From: an uncultured Selenomonadales bacterium
Lineage (GTDB): Bacteria; Bacillota; Negativicutes; Acidaminococcales; Acidaminococcaceae
NCBI GenBank assembly: GCA_900315805.1
Contig: ONAN01000010.1
Location: 1-52,255, forward strand
DNA: 52,255 nucleotides
Direction: 5' to 3'
A program made the translations under genes and the position numbers. Within the stretch, counting starts at the first letter, position 1; each line of letters begins with the position of its first letter. The notes under the pieces are model-generated. The model was not told where the DNA came from and ran no database searches. It saw only the letters and a program-made list of their open reading frames with translations. Below, piece by piece: positions 1 to 10,062 of the stretch.

Positions 1-1098
1 GCAATCACGAAAGTGCTGGCTGAAAAGGGCGACGCTGAATTCATGGCATACGACATGATCGACAAGGCGCCGGAAGAAAGAGAACGTGGTATCACGATCA
101 ACACGGCACATGTTGAATATGAAACCGACAAGCGCCATTACGCGCATGTCGACTGCCCGGGCCATGCTGACTACGTCAAGAACATGATCACCGGCGCAGC
201 CCAGATGGACGGCGCAATCCTGGTTGTATCCGCTGCTGACGGCCCGATGCCGCAGACCCGCGAACACATCCTGCTGGCCCGTCAGGTAGGCGTACCTGCC
301 ATGGTCGTATTCCTGAACAAGGCCGACATGGTAGACGATCCGGAACTGATCGAACTGGTAGAAATGGAAGTCCGCGACCTGCTGAGCAGCTACGGCTATC
401 CGGGAGACGAAATCCCCATCGTCGTCGGCTCCGCGCTGAAAGCGCTGGAAGGCGACAAGGAATATGAAAAGAAGATTCTGGAACTGATGGATGCCGTCGA
501 CAGCTACATTCCGACTCCGGAACGCCCGACGGACAAACCGTTCCTGATGCCTGTAGAAGACGTATTCACGATCACGGGCCGCGGCACCGTAGCAACGGGC
601 CGTATCGAACGCGGCGCAGCTCATGTCGGTGACCCGGCAGAAATCGTCGGCCTGAAGGACGAAAAGAAGTCCACGGTCATCACGGGCCTGGAAATGTTCC
701 GCAAGACCCTGGACGAAGCACTGGCCGGTGATAACGTCGGCGCACTGCTGCGTGGTATCGACCGCAAAGAAGTAGAACGCGGCCAGGTCCTGGCAAAACC
801 GGGCACGGTACATCCGCACACGCACTTCAAGGGTCAGGTTTACGTACTGAAGAAGGAAGAAGGCGGCCGTCATACCCCGTTCTTCAACGGCTATCGTCCG
901 CAGTTCTACTTCCGTACGACCGACGTAACCGGTACGGTAAAGCTGCCGGAAGGCACGGAAATGGTAATGCCTGGCGATAACGTCGACATGGAAATCACCC
1001 TGATCACCCCGATTGCCATGGAACAGGGCCTGCGCTTCGCTATCCGCGAAGGCGGTCATACCGTTGGCGCCGGTGTCGTTGGTGAAATCATCGAATAA
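1..1098 (+). CDS. tuf: Elongation factor Tu, 5'-truncated by the window edge
   Basis: EF-Tu is the GTPase that carries aminoacyl-tRNA to the ribosomal A site. The frame is open from base 1 (Ala-Ile-Thr-Lys), and 365 codons remain of about 395, so the first ~30 residues with the P-loop lie outside the window. Visible G-domain motifs are the switch [12 protein letters not shown], the DCPGH box and the NKAD guanine-specificity box. Domains 2 and 3 follow, ending in a typical VGEIIE-type tail. It precedes rpsJ, the usual str-to-S10 arrangement, and a hairpin follows the stop. Identity is essentially certain; whether this is one of two tuf copies cannot be told here. Confidence 0.98.
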   Translation, partial: AITKVLAEKGDAEFMAYDMIDKAPEERERGITINTAHVEYETDKRHYAHVDCPGHADYVKNMITGAAQMDGAILVVSAADGPMPQTREHILLARQVGVPAMVVFLNKADMVDDPELIELVEMEVRDLLSSYGYPGDEIPIVVGSALKALEGDKEYEKKILELMDAVDSYIPTPERPTDKPFLMPVEDVFTITGRGTVATGRIERGAAHVGDPAEIVGLKDEKKSTVITGLEMFRKTLDEALAGDNVGALLRGIDRKEVERGQVLAKPGTVHPHTHFKGQVYVLKKEEGGRHTPFFNGYRPQFYFRTTDVTGTVKLPEGTEMVMPGDNVDMEITLITPIAMEQGLRFAIREGGHTVGAGVVGEIIE

Positions 1099-1136
1099 TT
1101 ACCAGCCGGTACACAATCTTTGATCTTATATCCCTG

Positions 1137-1180
1137 ATGTGAGGGGCGTAGGACAGCCCCTCACATTCTTACTGTTATTT
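1137..1180 (+). terminator. Terminator-like hairpin after tuf
   Basis: An 11-bp perfect stem (arms 1137-1147 and 1156-1166, core TGTGAGGGGC/GCCCCTCACA) encloses an 8-nt loop and is followed by a loosely T-rich stretch. It lies 38 bases past the tuf stop. The T-tract is interrupted, so termination may be partial and some tuf transcripts may run into the S10 operon. The remaining bases up to rpsJ hold a TTGACA at 1180-1185 without a convincing -10. Confidence 0.65.
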
Positions 1181-1291
1181 TGACACACTGCGATGATGTG
1201 AAAGGTTGCTTGCCTGTCCTGCCTTGCAGACGGGGAGATTTTCACGGAGTATGTCCGTTCTCAGAAACTGGGCGATTGGAGGAAGAAATTA

Positions 1292-1603
1292 ATGGCTAAG
1301 ACTCAGAAAATCAGAATACGCCTCAAAGCGTATGACCACACCGCTCTGGATCAGAGCGCTAGCAAAATCGTAGAAACGGCGAAACGCACCGGTGCTCAGG
1401 TTTCCGGTCCGATTCCCTTGCCTACGGAAAAGAACATTTACACGATCCTGCGTTCCCCGCATGTCAACAAAGATTCCCGTGAGCAGTTCGAAATGCGCAC
1501 TCACAAACGTCTGGTAGACATTCTGGAACCGACCCCGAAGACGGTCGACGCCCTCATGCGCTTAGACCTCCCGGCCGGTGTAGACATCGAAATCAAACTG
1601 TGA
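1292..1603 (+). CDS. rpsJ: 30S ribosomal protein S10 (NusE)
   Basis: S10 sits in the 30S head and, as NusE, joins the NusB antitermination complex. The 103-residue product matches the usual length and shows the family's [10 protein letters not shown] start and the [19 protein letters not shown] segment. A GGAGG precedes the ATG. It is the first gene of the S10 superoperon; the ~190-bp leader upstream is where autoregulation would be expected, but I see no L4-type leader that I can name. Strict S10-L3-L4 order follows. Confidence 0.98.
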   Translation: MAKTQKIRIRLKAYDHTALDQSASKIVETAKRTGAQVSGPIPLPTEKNIYTILRSPHVNKDSREQFEMRTHKRLVDILEPTPKTVDALMRLDLPAGVDIEIKL

Positions 1604-1616
1604 GGAGGTGCTAACG

Positions 1617-2258
1617 ATGGCTAAAGGAATTATTGGCAAAAAACTGGGTATGACCCAGATCTTCGAAGAAGATGGCAAGTTCATTCCTGTTACGGTTGTG
1701 TTAGCAGGTCCTTGCACCGTTCTTCAGAATAAAACCGAAGAAACCGACGGATACAATGCAATCCAGGTTGGTTTCGGCGAAGTAAGTGAAAAGAATGTCA
1801 CGAAGCCTATGAAAGGCCACTTCGCAAAAGCAGGTATCGCTCCTGCTGAATTTGTTAAGGAATTACGTTTGGACGCTCCGTCCGACTTAAAAGTTGGTGA
1901 CGTAATCAAAGCCGATGTTTTCGCAGCCGGTGACCTGGTTGACGTAAGCGGCATCACCCGCGGCAGAGGCTTTGCAGGCACGATCAAACTTCATAATTTC
2001 GCTCGTGGCCCGATGAAACACGGCTCCAAGTCCCATCGTGAACCTGGTTCTATCGGCCCCATGCGTTCCGGCCCCGGCGGCCGCGTTATCGCAGGCAAGA
2101 AGCTGCCTGGCCGTATGGGCGGCAAGAACGCGACGGTTCAGCATCTGACCATCGCCAAGGTGGACGCTGAACGCAACCTGATCCTGGTACATGGTTCCAT
2201 CCCCGGTGCGAACGGCACCTGCGTGGTAATCAAGGAAACCAGCAAGGTTACAAAGTAA
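1617..2258 (+). CDS. rplC: 50S ribosomal protein L3
   Basis: L3 is an early-assembly 50S protein whose loop reaches the peptidyl transferase centre. The product is 213 residues, starting MAKGIIGKKLGMTQIF, with the conserved central GRGFAGTIKLHNF and a basic RMGGKNATVQHL loop. I chose the ATG at 1617 rather than the in-frame GTG at 1608 because AGGAGG (1603-1608) is 8 bases before it and would overlap the GTG. The Shine-Dalgarno overlaps the rpsJ stop, so the two genes are probably coupled. Confidence 0.97.
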   Translation: MAKGIIGKKLGMTQIFEEDGKFIPVTVVLAGPCTVLQNKTEETDGYNAIQVGFGEVSEKNVTKPMKGHFAKAGIAPAEFVKELRLDAPSDLKVGDVIKADVFAAGDLVDVSGITRGRGFAGTIKLHNFARGPMKHGSKSHREPGSIGPMRSGPGGRVIAGKKLPGRMGGKNATVQHLTIAKVDAERNLILVHGSIPGANGTCVVIKETSKVTK

Positions 2259-2288
2259 TAGAAAGCGAAAGAAAGGAGGATGCTTCAC

Positions 2289-2918
2289 ATGCCGAAGTTA
2301 TCTGTATACAACATCGCCGGCCAAGCTACCGGTGAAGAAATCGAACTGAACGATAAAGTATTTGGCGTTGAATTCAACGAACCCGTTGTACACCAGGCTG
2401 TCGTTATGCAGCTGGCCAATCAGCGTCAGGGCACTTCTGCCACCAAGACCCGCGCCATGGTACGCGGCGGCGGCAAGAAACCCTGGAAACAGAAGGGCAC
2501 GGGCCATGCCCGTGTTGGTTCCACCCGCTCTCCTCTGTGGGTTGGCGGCGGTACCACCTTTGGTCCTCAGCCCCGTTCCTATGCAAAAGCAATGACCCGT
2601 AAAGCACGTCGTCTGGCACTGCGCTGCGCGTTGTCCGCTAAAGTAGCCGCCGGCGAACTGGTCGTTGTAGACAACCTTGCATTCGACGATCCGAAGACCA
2701 AGAGAACCGTTGAAATGCTGGCAGCTTTCAATTCCAGCGATGCCAAGAACCTCATCATCACCGACGGTGAAAATGAGAACGTAGAACTGTCCGCCCGCAA
2801 CATGCGCAAAGTGACCGTCATCAACAACGGCGGCCTGAACTGCTTTGACCTGCTGCACAACCACAAGGTGTTCCTGGACAAGAATGCCGTAGCAAAGATT
2901 GAGGAGGTACTTGCATAA
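2289..2918 (+). CDS. rplD: 50S ribosomal protein L4
   Basis: L4 lines the peptide exit tunnel with an extended loop, visible here as the Gly/Arg-rich stretch with RGGGKKPWKQKGTG. The product is 209 residues starting MPKLSVYNIAGQ. An upstream in-frame ATG (2280) lies inside the AAAGGAGGA Shine-Dalgarno, so the ATG at 2289 is the likely start. The stop TAA shares a base with the rplW ATG. In some bacteria L4 represses its own operon; no matching leader could be confirmed. Confidence 0.97.
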   Translation: MPKLSVYNIAGQATGEEIELNDKVFGVEFNEPVVHQAVVMQLANQRQGTSATKTRAMVRGGGKKPWKQKGTGHARVGSTRSPLWVGGGTTFGPQPRSYAKAMTRKARRLALRCALSAKVAAGELVVVDNLAFDDPKTKRTVEMLAAFNSSDAKNLIITDGENENVELSARNMRKVTVINNGGLNCFDLLHNHKVFLDKNAVAKIEEVLA

Positions 2919-3208
2919 TGGCTGCTAATCTCCGCGATGTATTGAAGCGCCCGCTCGTAACGGAAAAGACTTCCGTCATGATGCAGGACAACAAATATAC
3001 CTTTGAAGTTCCGGCTGAAGCCAGCAAGACGGAAATCCGCCAGGCTGTCGAAAAGATCTGGAACGTGAAAGTTCTGGCTGTCACCACCGTGAACATCCCC
3101 GGCAAGACCAAACGCCGCGGCAACATGGTCGTTAAGACTTCCGGATACAAGAAAGCGATCGTCAAACTGGCTGCCGGCCAGACGATCCCCGTATTTGAAG
3201 GAATGTAA
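2918..3208 (+). CDS. rplW: 50S ribosomal protein L23
   Basis: L23 sits at the tunnel exit and is the docking site for trigger factor and SRP. The 96-residue product has the [12 protein letters not shown] start and the [22 protein letters not shown] extension expected of the bacterial family, apart from small substitutions. Its ATG overlaps the rplD stop by one base (TAATG), with AGGAGG inside the end of rplD, so translation is coupled. Confidence 0.97.
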   Translation: MAANLRDVLKRPLVTEKTSVMMQDNKYTFEVPAEASKTEIRQAVEKIWNVKVLAVTTVNIPGKTKRRGNMVVKTSGYKKAIVKLAAGQTIPVFEGM

Positions 3209-3222
3209 GGAGGGACATGACA

Positions 3223-4053
3223 ATGGCTATTAAGAGCTACAATCCGTATTCTCCTTCGAGACGTTTCATCACCACGTCTTCCTTCGAAGAGATTACGACG
3301 AACAAACCCTATCGCCCGCTGCTGGAAAAAATGAACAAGCATGCCGGCCGCAACAACACCGGCAAAATGACCGTCCGTCATCAGGGCGGCGGCAACAAGA
3401 GAATGTACCGCGTCATCGACTTCAAGCGTGACAAAGATGGTATTCCCGCAACGGTAGCTACGATTGAATACGATCCGAACCGCAATGCCCGCATCGCCCT
3501 CGTCAACTATGCCGACGGCGAAAAGCGCTACATCCTGGCTCCCCTGGGCCTGAAAGTTGGCGACAAGATCGTCAGCGGCGCTGATGCCGATATCAAGACC
3601 GGCAACTGCCTGCCCCTGAAGAACATCCCCGTTGGTACTCTGGTACACAATGTGGAAATGAAGATCGGCAAAGGCGGCCAGATGGTCCGTTCCGCCGGTG
3701 CTGTTGCCCAGCTGATGGCTAAAGAAGGCGACTACGCCCTGCTGCGCCTGCCTTCCGGCGAAGTACGCAAAGTACACATCAACTGCCGTGCCACTGTCGG
3801 CCAGGTCGGCAACCTCGAATTCGAAAACATCACGATCGGCAAGGCCGGCCGTTCCCGCTGGCTGGGTATCCGTCCTGCCAACCGCGGCGTAGTTATGAAC
3901 CCGAATGACCATCCGCATGGCGGCGGCGAAGGCCACAGCCCTGTAGGCCGTAAGCGCCCGGTTACCCCGTGGGGCAAATCCGCATTCGGCACTCGTACGC
4001 GTAAGAACAAGAAAGCTTCTACCAAGCTGATTTTAAGCCGCAGAACGAAATAA
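3223..4053 (+). CDS. rplB: 50S ribosomal protein L2
   Basis: L2 is a core 50S protein needed for subunit joining and peptidyl transferase activity. The product is 276 residues, starting [14 protein letters not shown] and ending in the basic THGT-like tail ([21 protein letters not shown] region). The functionally important C-terminal [13 protein letters not shown] segment with its His is intact. I preferred the ATG at 3223 over the one at 3217 because AAGGAGGG ends only about 2 bases before 3217. Confidence 0.98.
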   Translation: MAIKSYNPYSPSRRFITTSSFEEITTNKPYRPLLEKMNKHAGRNNTGKMTVRHQGGGNKRMYRVIDFKRDKDGIPATVATIEYDPNRNARIALVNYADGEKRYILAPLGLKVGDKIVSGADADIKTGNCLPLKNIPVGTLVHNVEMKIGKGGQMVRSAGAVAQLMAKEGDYALLRLPSGEVRKVHINCRATVGQVGNLEFENITIGKAGRSRWLGIRPANRGVVMNPNDHPHGGGEGHSPVGRKRPVTPWGKSAFGTRTRKNKKASTKLILSRRTK

Positions 4054-4078
4054 CAGTTAAGAGAAAGGAGGCTTATCA

Positions 4079-4369
4079 GTGTCTAGATCAGTTAAAAAAG
4101 GACCTTATGTTCATCCTTCCCTGGTTAAAAAGATCGATGCACTTAATGCCGCTAATGATAAAAAAGTTGTTAAGACCTGGTCCCGTGCTTCTGTAATTTT
4201 ACCGTCCTTCGTAGGACACACCATTGCGGTTCATGACGGACGCAAACATGTTCCGGTGTTCATTACCGAAGATATGGTAGGCCATAAATTAGGAGAATTC
4301 GCTCCTACCCGCACCTTCAGGGGTCATCATGAAAAGGCTGCAGATACGACTGCTGCAGCAGGAAAGTGA
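4079..4369 (+). CDS. rpsS: 30S ribosomal protein S19
   Basis: S19 is in the 30S head and contacts S13 and the A-site tRNA. The product is 96 residues with the family's [10 protein letters not shown] start, the [24 protein letters not shown] core and the [16 protein letters not shown] end. The start is GTG, with AAAGGAGG 7-8 bases upstream. A short Ala/Thr-rich tail (residues 84-96) is slightly longer than in some relatives. Confidence 0.98.
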   Translation: MSRSVKKGPYVHPSLVKKIDALNAANDKKVVKTWSRASVILPSFVGHTIAVHDGRKHVPVFITEDMVGHKLGEFAPTRTFRGHHEKAADTTAAAGK

Positions 4370-4379
4370 GGAATAGACA

Positions 4380-4712
4380 ATGGAAGTAAAGGCAACCGCT
4401 AAATATATCCGCATTGCTCCTCGCAAACTGCGCATCGTCATGAACCTGATCCGCGGTAAGAAAGTGAACGAAGCATTCGCTATCCTGCAGTTCACTCCGA
4501 AAGTCGGTTCTGAAGTCATCGAAAAGGTGCTGCGCAGCGCCGTTGCAAATGCTGAACACAACAATGATATGAACGTTGACAACCTGGTCGTTTCTTCTTG
4601 CTACGTAGACCAGGGCCCCACCATGAAACGTATTCATCCCCGGTCCCGCGGACAGGCTTTCAAGATTTTGAAACACTCCAGCCACGTAACCGTATGCGTT
4701 TCTGAAAAGTAA
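4380..4712 (+). CDS. rplV: 50S ribosomal protein L22
   Basis: L22 lines the exit tunnel through a beta-hairpin that is a macrolide-resistance hotspot. The 110-residue product carries the [19 protein letters not shown] core and the hairpin ending [19 protein letters not shown], with nothing unusual visible. Only 10 bases separate it from rpsS, with a GAGG as a modest ribosome-binding site. Confidence 0.97.
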   Translation: MEVKATAKYIRIAPRKLRIVMNLIRGKKVNEAFAILQFTPKVGSEVIEKVLRSAVANAEHNNDMNVDNLVVSSCYVDQGPTMKRIHPRSRGQAFKILKHSSHVTVCVSEK

Positions 4713-4739
4713 TAAGACCGGATAAGGAGGGAAACAATA

Positions 4740-5408
4740 GTGGGTCAGAAAGTTAATCCGCATGGATTCCGCGTTGGCGTAATCGAAGGTTGGGAATCCA
4801 ACTGGTACGCTGATAAGGATTACCAGAAATTCTTACTGGAAGATATCAAGATTCGTGAGTTCATTAAAGATAAATTGTTCTTGTCCGGTATTTCCAAAGT
4901 AGATATCGAACGTGCTTCCAACAAAGCCCGTATCACCATCTACACGGCTAAACCGGGTATGGTCATCGGCCGTCAGGGCAGCAACATCGAACTGCTGAAG
5001 AACGACCTGAAGAAAATGACCACTGCCAACATCGACATCAACATCCAGGAAGTAAAGCAGCCTGATATGGATGCCACCCTGGTAGCTGAAAACATCGCTT
5101 CCCAGCTGGAACGCCGTATCGCTTTCCGCCGTGCCATGAAGCAGGCTGTCGGCCGTACGATGCGTCTGGGCGCGAAGGGTATCCGCGTTCGTCTGGGCGG
5201 CCGCCTGGGCGGTGCTGAAATTGCCCGCGCTGAAAGCTATCGCGAAGGTTCCATTCCTCTGCACACCCTGCGTGCAAACATCGATTACGGTACGGCAGAA
5301 GCCCATACGACTTACGGCCGCATCGGCGTCAAGGTATGGATCTACAAAGGTGAAGTCCTGCCGGAATCTAAACCCGCAGCAAAGACTGCGTCCGCAAAGG
5401 AGGCATAA
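4740..5408 (+). CDS. rpsC: 30S ribosomal protein S3
   Basis: S3 forms part of the mRNA entry site and has helicase-like function. The 222-residue product starts [15 protein letters not shown] from a GTG codon (4740) with AAGGAGG upstream. It contains the type II KH domain with the [12 protein letters not shown] loop and the C-terminal domain with [15 protein letters not shown]. The end is an Ala/Lys-rich tail. The rplP Shine-Dalgarno lies inside its last codons. Confidence 0.98.
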   Translation: MGQKVNPHGFRVGVIEGWESNWYADKDYQKFLLEDIKIREFIKDKLFLSGISKVDIERASNKARITIYTAKPGMVIGRQGSNIELLKNDLKKMTTANIDINIQEVKQPDMDATLVAENIASQLERRIAFRRAMKQAVGRTMRLGAKGIRVRLGGRLGGAEIARAESYREGSIPLHTLRANIDYGTAEAHTTYGRIGVKVWIYKGEVLPESKPAAKTASAKEA

Positions 5409-5414
5409 TCAGTC

Positions 5415-5867
5415 ATGTTATTACCGAACAGAGTTAAACATCGTAAACAGCATAGAGGTCGTATGAAAGGCCGTGCCATGCGCGGCAACACGATCGTCCA
5501 TGGCGAATTCGGCCTGGTAGCCCTGGAACCTGCCTGGATCACCAACCGTCAGATCGAGGCAGCCCGTATCGCCATGACCCGTTACGTAAAACGTGGTGGT
5601 CAGGTCTGGATCCAGATTTTCCCGGACAAACCGATTACCGCAAAACCTGCAGAAACCCGTATGGGTTCCGGCAAAGGCTCTCCTGAATACTGGGTTGCCG
5701 TCGTTAAACCCGGTCGTGTCCTGTTTGAAATGGGCGGCGTAACCGAAGCTGACGCTCGCGAAGCTATGCGTCTGGCCGGCCACAAGCTCCCCATCAAGAC
5801 GAAGTTCGTTTCCAAGGCACAGATGGAGGCTGAAGCCGCCGCTGAAGCAAAGGGTGGTGAAGCTTGA
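5415..5867 (+). CDS. rplP: 50S ribosomal protein L16
   Basis: L16 helps form the A-site tRNA pocket on the 50S subunit. The product is 150 residues, starting [19 protein letters not shown], with the conserved [19 protein letters not shown] segment. The last ~10 residues ([12 protein letters not shown]) are an Ala/Glu tail beyond the usual ~137-144 residues. Its TGA overlaps the following rpmC start. Confidence 0.97.
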   Translation: MLLPNRVKHRKQHRGRMKGRAMRGNTIVHGEFGLVALEPAWITNRQIEAARIAMTRYVKRGGQVWIQIFPDKPITAKPAETRMGSGKGSPEYWVAVVKPGRVLFEMGGVTEADAREAMRLAGHKLPIKTKFVSKAQMEAEAAAEAKGGEA

Positions 5868-6061
5868 TGAAAATCAATGAAATCAGAGATCTGTCTGCTG
5901 CAGATTTAGACAAGAAATTAGCAGAACTGAAAGAAGAACTGTTCAACTTACGTTTTCAGATGGCAACCGGACAATGCGAAAACCCGACTAAGATTCGCGA
6001 AGTAAAGAAGTCCATTGCCAGAATCAAGACCGTACAGCGCCAGAACGAAATCAACGCATGA
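5867..6061 (+). CDS. rpmC: 50S ribosomal protein L29
   Basis: L29 is a small helical protein near the tunnel exit and partners L23. The 64-residue product is two predicted helices, with the family signature [14 protein letters not shown] and a basic second half. I use the ATG at 5867, which overlaps the rplP stop as TGATG; an in-frame TTG directly before it (5864) is possible. Re-initiation after rplP is the likely mode of translation. Confidence 0.96.
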   Translation: MKINEIRDLSAADLDKKLAELKEELFNLRFQMATGQCENPTKIREVKKSIARIKTVQRQNEINA

Positions 6062-6098
6062 GCGCAGGGCTTGAACATCAATTAAGGAGGAAACAGTC

Positions 6099-6359
6099 GT
6101 GACCGTAGAAAGAAATACACGTGTTAGCCGTACCGGCAGAGTTGTCAGCGACAAGATGCAGAAAACCATCGTTGTTGCCGTAGAACGTTTCGTTCAGCAT
6201 CCTCTGTACAAAAAAGGCATTAAGACCACGATTAAATTTAAGGCTCATGATGAAAACAATGACGCTCACGTTGGCGATCTGGTAAAGATTGTGCAGACCC
6301 GTCCGTTATCCAAGGAAAAATGCTGGCGTCTGGTTGAAGTCTTAGAGCGTGCGAAATAA
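6099..6359 (+). CDS. rpsQ: 30S ribosomal protein S17
   Basis: S17 is a primary 16S rRNA binder with an OB fold. The product is 86 residues with the [14 protein letters not shown] strand pair and the [24 protein letters not shown] end. The start is GTG after AAGGAGGAAACAGTC. Typical length and sequence. Confidence 0.97.
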   Translation: MTVERNTRVSRTGRVVSDKMQKTIVVAVERFVQHPLYKKGIKTTIKFKAHDENNDAHVGDLVKIVQTRPLSKEKCWRLVEVLERAK

Positions 6360-6406
6360 TTGTTTCGGCCGGGTTGAATGAGCGATCCGGCACAGGAGGT
6401 TAAACC

Positions 6407-6775
6407 ATGATTCAACAACAGACGATTCTTAATGTCGGCGACAACACCGGCGCTAAGAAGGTTATGTGCATCCGCGTTATGGGCGGTTCCTACCGGAAAT
6501 ATGCAAATATCGGCGACATCATCGTGTGCTCCGTTAAGGATGCAGCACCCGGTGGCGTTGTTAAGAAAGGCGACGTTGTCAAGGCTGTTGTGGTTCGTTC
6601 CACCAAGGGCCTGCATCGCAAAGACGGCTCCTATATCCGCTTCGACGAAAACGCAGCCGTTGTGATCAAGGACGACAAGAGCCCCCGCGGCACCCGTATC
6701 TTCGGGCCTGTTGCCCGCGAACTGCGTGAAAAAGACTTCATGAAGATTATTTCTCTGGCACCGGAAGTGCTCTAA
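6407..6775 (+). CDS. rplN: 50S ribosomal protein L14
   Basis: L14 lies at the subunit interface, is contacted by RsfS, and forms an inter-subunit bridge. The 122-residue product has the standard [20 protein letters not shown] start and ends [23 protein letters not shown], with exactly the family length. AGGAGG precedes the ATG. Confidence 0.98.
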   Translation: MIQQQTILNVGDNTGAKKVMCIRVMGGSYRKYANIGDIIVCSVKDAAPGGVVKKGDVVKAVVVRSTKGLHRKDGSYIRFDENAAVVIKDDKSPRGTRIFGPVARELREKDFMKIISLAPEVL

Positions 6776-6812
6776 GAAATACGCAAAGCACATTAGGAGG
6801 TGTTCTTAAAAC

Positions 6813-7142
6813 ATGAGTACTGCTGTAAAGCTCCATGTTAAAAAAGGCGATACCGTTCAGGTCCTGTCCGGCAAGGACAAAGGCAAGGAAGGCAAAATCC
6901 TGACCGCTCTGCCGAAGAAAGGCAAAGTCATCGTCGAAGGTGTAAATAAAGTTAAGCGTCACAACAAACCGTCCCAGACCAATCCGCAGGGCGGCATCGT
7001 AACGAAGGAAGCAGCCATCAGCTCCAGCAAGGTCATGGTGGTCTGCCCCAAATGCAAGAAACCGACCCGCATTGCCCACAAGGTGGAAAACGGCAAGTCC
7101 GTCCGCGTTTGCAAGCACTGCGGCGAAGTACTCGATAAATAA
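6813..7142 (+). CDS. rplX: 50S ribosomal protein L24, with zinc-ribbon type C-terminus
   Basis: L24 initiates 50S assembly. The 109-residue product has the N-terminal KOW motif ([19 protein letters not shown]) and a C-terminal half carrying two CxxC pairs, CPKC (about residues 72-75) and CKHC (about 97-100), which should bind Zn2+. Many L24 proteins lack these cysteines, so this is the cysteine-bearing variant. AGGAGG lies about 10 bases before the ATG. Confidence 0.97.
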   Translation: MSTAVKLHVKKGDTVQVLSGKDKGKEGKILTALPKKGKVIVEGVNKVKRHNKPSQTNPQGGIVTKEAAISSSKVMVVCPKCKKPTRIAHKVENGKSVRVCKHCGEVLDK

Positions 7143-7169
7143 TTTCCGGGAAAGGAGGAAACCACTTAA

Positions 7170-7715
7170 ATGGCCAATACCAGACTGCAAGAAAAATACA
7201 AGAATGAAGCTGTTAAGGCTATGGTAGATAAATTCCATTATAAGAACGTAATGGAAATCCCCAAGATTGAAAAAGTCATCATCAACATGGGCGTCGGCGA
7301 AGCTGTTACGAACAGCAAGGCCCTGGAAACGGCTGTTGCCCAGCTGACCCAGATTGCCGGCCAGAAGCCCGTCATCACCAAGGCAAAGAAATCCATCGCA
7401 GCCTTCAAGCTGCGTGAAGGTATGCCGATCGGCGCCAAAGTGACGCTGCGCGGCGACCGCATGTACTATTTCCTCGACAAACTGATGAACATCGCACTGC
7501 CCCGCGTACGTGACTTCCGCGGTGTAAGCTCCACTTCCTTCGACGGCCGCGGCAACTACGCGCTGGGCCTGAAGGAACAGCTGATTTTCCCGGAAATCGA
7601 ATACGACAAGGTTGACAAGGTCCAGGGCATGGACATCATCATCGTCACCACGGCTAAGACCGACGAAGAAGCCCGCGAATTGCTGCGTCTCCTCGGCATG
7701 CCGTTCGCAGCATAA
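7170..7715 (+). CDS. rplE: 50S ribosomal protein L5
   Basis: L5 binds 5S rRNA and contacts P-site tRNA. The 181-residue product shows the [13 protein letters not shown] motif, the [21 protein letters not shown] segment and the [28 protein letters not shown] region typical of the family. AAAGGAGG precedes the ATG. Nothing unusual. Confidence 0.98.
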   Translation: MANTRLQEKYKNEAVKAMVDKFHYKNVMEIPKIEKVIINMGVGEAVTNSKALETAVAQLTQIAGQKPVITKAKKSIAAFKLREGMPIGAKVTLRGDRMYYFLDKLMNIALPRVRDFRGVSSTSFDGRGNYALGLKEQLIFPEIEYDKVDKVQGMDIIIVTTAKTDEEARELLRLLGMPFAA

Positions 7716-7732
7716 GTAAGGAGGAAATAATT

Positions 7733-7918
7733 TTGGCTAAGAAAGCTTTAATTGAAAAATGGAATAAAGAACCTAAGTTCTCTGTTCGTCATTACAATCG
7801 CTGCAAAATCTGCGGCCGTCCCCATGCTTATATGCGTAAGTTCGGCATGTGCCGCATCTGCTTCCGTGAATACGCCTACAAGGGCGAAATTCCCGGCGTA
7901 ACCAAAGCAAGTTGGTAA
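7733..7918 (+). CDS. rpsN: 30S ribosomal protein S14, zinc-binding type Z
   Basis: S14 is in the 30S head. This is the short, 61-residue type with two CxxC pairs (CKIC near residue 24, CRIC near residue 40), which chelate zinc; the ~100-residue zinc-free form is not seen in this window. The start is TTG with AAGGAGG upstream; the mature sequence [10 protein letters not shown] fits the family. Confidence 0.97.
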   Translation: MAKKALIEKWNKEPKFSVRHYNRCKICGRPHAYMRKFGMCRICFREYAYKGEIPGVTKASW

Positions 7919-7948
7919 GAAGCATTTTAGAAAGGAGGCCATTGAATA

Positions 7949-8347
7949 ATGGTAATGACTGATCCGATCGCCGATATGCTTACGCGTATCCGTAATGCAA
8001 ATTCGGTTTATCACGATAAAGTTGAAATCCCCGGCTCTAAAATCAAAGAAGCAATCGCTGCGATTTTAAAGGACGAAGGATATATCAAAGATTACGAAGT
8101 AGTAGCCGATAACAAGCAGAATGTTATCAAAGTAAGCCTGAAATACGGTGCCAACCGTGAAAAAGTAATTTCCGGCCTCAAACGTATTTCCAAACCCGGC
8201 CTGCGCGTTTATTCCCAGAAAGATCAGCTGCCGAAGGTTCTCGGCGGTCTGGGCATCGCGATTATTTCCACTTCCAAAGGCCTGATGACCGACAAGGAAG
8301 CACGTAAAGCCGGCCTGGGCGGCGAAGTTCTGGCATACGTTTGGTAA
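7949..8347 (+). CDS. rpsH: 30S ribosomal protein S8
   Basis: S8 binds the central domain of 16S rRNA and represses the spc operon in E. coli. The 132-residue product has the [15 protein letters not shown] start and the [24 protein letters not shown] end. ATG at 7949 is preferred over the in-frame ATG at 7955 because AAAGGAGG lies about 10 bases before the former. Confidence 0.98.
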   Translation: MVMTDPIADMLTRIRNANSVYHDKVEIPGSKIKEAIAAILKDEGYIKDYEVVADNKQNVIKVSLKYGANREKVISGLKRISKPGLRVYSQKDQLPKVLGGLGIAIISTSKGLMTDKEARKAGLGGEVLAYVW

Positions 8348-8370
8348 TACGAATAAGGAGGTACCGTTAA

Positions 8371-8919
8371 GTGTCTAGAATTGGTAAAAAACCTATTACC
8401 GTTCCCGCTGGTGTAACGGTCAAGGTTGAAGACAATGTGGTGTCTGTAAAGGGCCCGAAAGGCGAATTACAGCGTCGCATCCATAACGCGATGAAGGTTA
8501 CTCTGGACAACGGTGTCATCACCGTAGAACGTCCCGATGACGAAAAAGAGAGCCGTTCCCTGCACGGCCTGTCCCGCACCCTGATCAACAACATGATCGA
8601 AGGTGTGACGCACGGCTTCAGCAAATCCCTGGAAATCCAGGGCGTCGGCTACCGTGCCGCAAAACAGGGCAAAAACATCAACTTCACTCTGGGTTTCTCC
8701 CATCCTGTAGTAATGGAACCGCCTGCGGGCATCACCTTCGACGTTCCGCAGCCCAACAAGATTGTGGTCAGCGGTCCGGACAAGGAACAGGTCGGTGCTG
8801 TTGCAGCCGAAATCCGCAACCTGCGTCCGCCTGAACCCTACAAAGGCAAGGGTATCCGTTACGAAGGCGAACATGTACGCCGTAAGGTCGGCAAAGCCGG
8901 CGCAAAGGCTAAGAAGTAA
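8371..8919 (+). CDS. rplF: 50S ribosomal protein L6
   Basis: L6 is a two-domain 50S protein close to the sarcin-ricin loop and L7/L12 stalk. The 182-residue product shows [15 protein letters not shown], and the C-terminal signature [24 protein letters not shown]. The start is GTG with AAGGAGG upstream. Typical. Confidence 0.98.
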   Translation: MSRIGKKPITVPAGVTVKVEDNVVSVKGPKGELQRRIHNAMKVTLDNGVITVERPDDEKESRSLHGLSRTLINNMIEGVTHGFSKSLEIQGVGYRAAKQGKNINFTLGFSHPVVMEPPAGITFDVPQPNKIVVSGPDKEQVGAVAAEIRNLRPPEPYKGKGIRYEGEHVRRKVGKAGAKAKK

Positions 8920-8940
8920 TTGAGAAGGGAGTGAAACCTC

Positions 8941-9300
8941 TTGTTTAAGAAAGCAAACAAGAACGAAAAGCGTCAGAAACGTCATATCCGTTCCCGCAAA
9001 TATATCGTTGGTACGGCGGAAAGACCCCGTCTGAATGTATATCGTTCCCTGAGCAACATCTACGCACAGGTCATCAACGATGAAACGGGCGAAACGATTG
9101 CCGCAGCCAGCACTGTGGAAAAGAGTTTCGAAAACTACGGCGGCAACGTGGAAGCTGCCAAGGCCGTAGGCAAGGCCATTGCTGAAAAGGCGCTGGCCAA
9201 AGGCGTAACGAAAGTAGTATTCGACCGCGGCGGCTACCTGTATCATGGCCGTATCGCCGCACTGGCAGAAGCAGCTCGCGAAGCTGGCCTGCAATTCTAA
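8941..9300 (+). CDS. rplR: 50S ribosomal protein L18
   Basis: L18 joins L5 on 5S rRNA in the central protuberance. The 119-residue product has the basic N-terminus [23 protein letters not shown] and ends with [26 protein letters not shown]. The start is TTG (8941), with AAGGGAG upstream. Typical. Confidence 0.97.
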   Translation: MFKKANKNEKRQKRHIRSRKYIVGTAERPRLNVYRSLSNIYAQVINDETGETIAAASTVEKSFENYGGNVEAAKAVGKAIAEKALAKGVTKVVFDRGGYLYHGRIAALAEAAREAGLQF

Positions 9301-9317
9301 CAAAGGGAGGAAGGATT

Positions 9318-9836
9318 TTGGCTAATTTTGATAAGCGCGACAGACGCGAAAAACCGGATGACGGCTTTAACGAAAAGGTCGTATTCATCAATCGCGTTGC
9401 GAAAGTTGTTAAAGGCGGCCGCCGCTTCACCTTTGCCGCTCTGATTGTGGTCGGTGACGGAAAGGGCCATGTAGGCATGGGCCTGGGCAAAGCTGCCGAA
9501 GTTCCGGAAGCAATTCGTAAAGGCGTTGACGATGCCAAGAAGAACCTGATCACGGTTCCGATGGTCGGCAACACCATTCCTCATGAAATCATCGGTGTTT
9601 ACGGTGCAGGCCGCGTGTTCATGCGCCCGGCTTCCGAAGGTACCGGCGTCATCGCCGGCGGCCCGGTACGTGCCGTAATGGAACTGGCCGGTATTCGTGA
9701 TATCCTGACCAAATGCCAGGGCTCCCATAACCCCGGCAACATGGTCCGCGCCACCCTGCAGGGCCTGCAGTCCCTGAAGAACGCTGCCGAAGTTGCAGCA
9801 CTGCGCGGCAAGACTGTTGAAGAACTGATGAACTGA
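9318..9836 (+). CDS. rpsE: 30S ribosomal protein S5
   Basis: S5 affects decoding accuracy and mRNA unwinding. The 172-residue product has the S5 double-stranded RNA-binding fold, with [43 protein letters not shown] and the C-terminal [22 protein letters not shown]. The start is TTG after AAAGGGAGGAAGGA. Typical. Confidence 0.98.
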   Translation: MANFDKRDRREKPDDGFNEKVVFINRVAKVVKGGRRFTFAALIVVGDGKGHVGMGLGKAAEVPEAIRKGVDDAKKNLITVPMVGNTIPHEIIGVYGAGRVFMRPASEGTGVIAGGPVRAVMELAGIRDILTKCQGSHNPGNMVRATLQGLQSLKNAAEVAALRGKTVEELMN

Positions 9837-9858
9837 TTGAGAGCGAAGGAGAAGAATG

Positions 9859-10044
9859 ATGAAGAAACTGAAAATCACTTTGACCCGCAGCTTGATCGGT
9901 TATAAGAAAGACCAGCAGGCCACCGTTCGTGCCCTGGGCTTACGCAAAATCGGTACCACTGCGGTACAAGAAGACAATCCTACCATCCGCGGCATGATCC
10001 ATAAAGTAGAACATCTCGTTAAGGTAGAAGAAGTAGAAGCTTAA
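9859..10044 (+). CDS. rpmD: 50S ribosomal protein L30
   Basis: L30 is a small 50S protein. The 61-residue product [14 protein letters not shown] is followed by the [14 protein letters not shown] motif. Two consecutive ATG codons (9856 and 9859) are available; the second has the better 7-base spacing from AAGGAG. Typical length and order between S5 and L15. Confidence 0.95.
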   Translation: MKKLKITLTRSLIGYKKDQQATVRALGLRKIGTTAVQEDNPTIRGMIHKVEHLVKVEEVEA

Positions 10045-10062
10045 GATTAGGAGGACTGACGA

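Noticed and set aside
1180..1205. TTGACA at 1180-1185 as a promoter for rpsJ
   Set aside because: No -10 hexamer at a usable distance; it lies at the end of the tuf terminator, so the S10 promoter cannot be assigned here.
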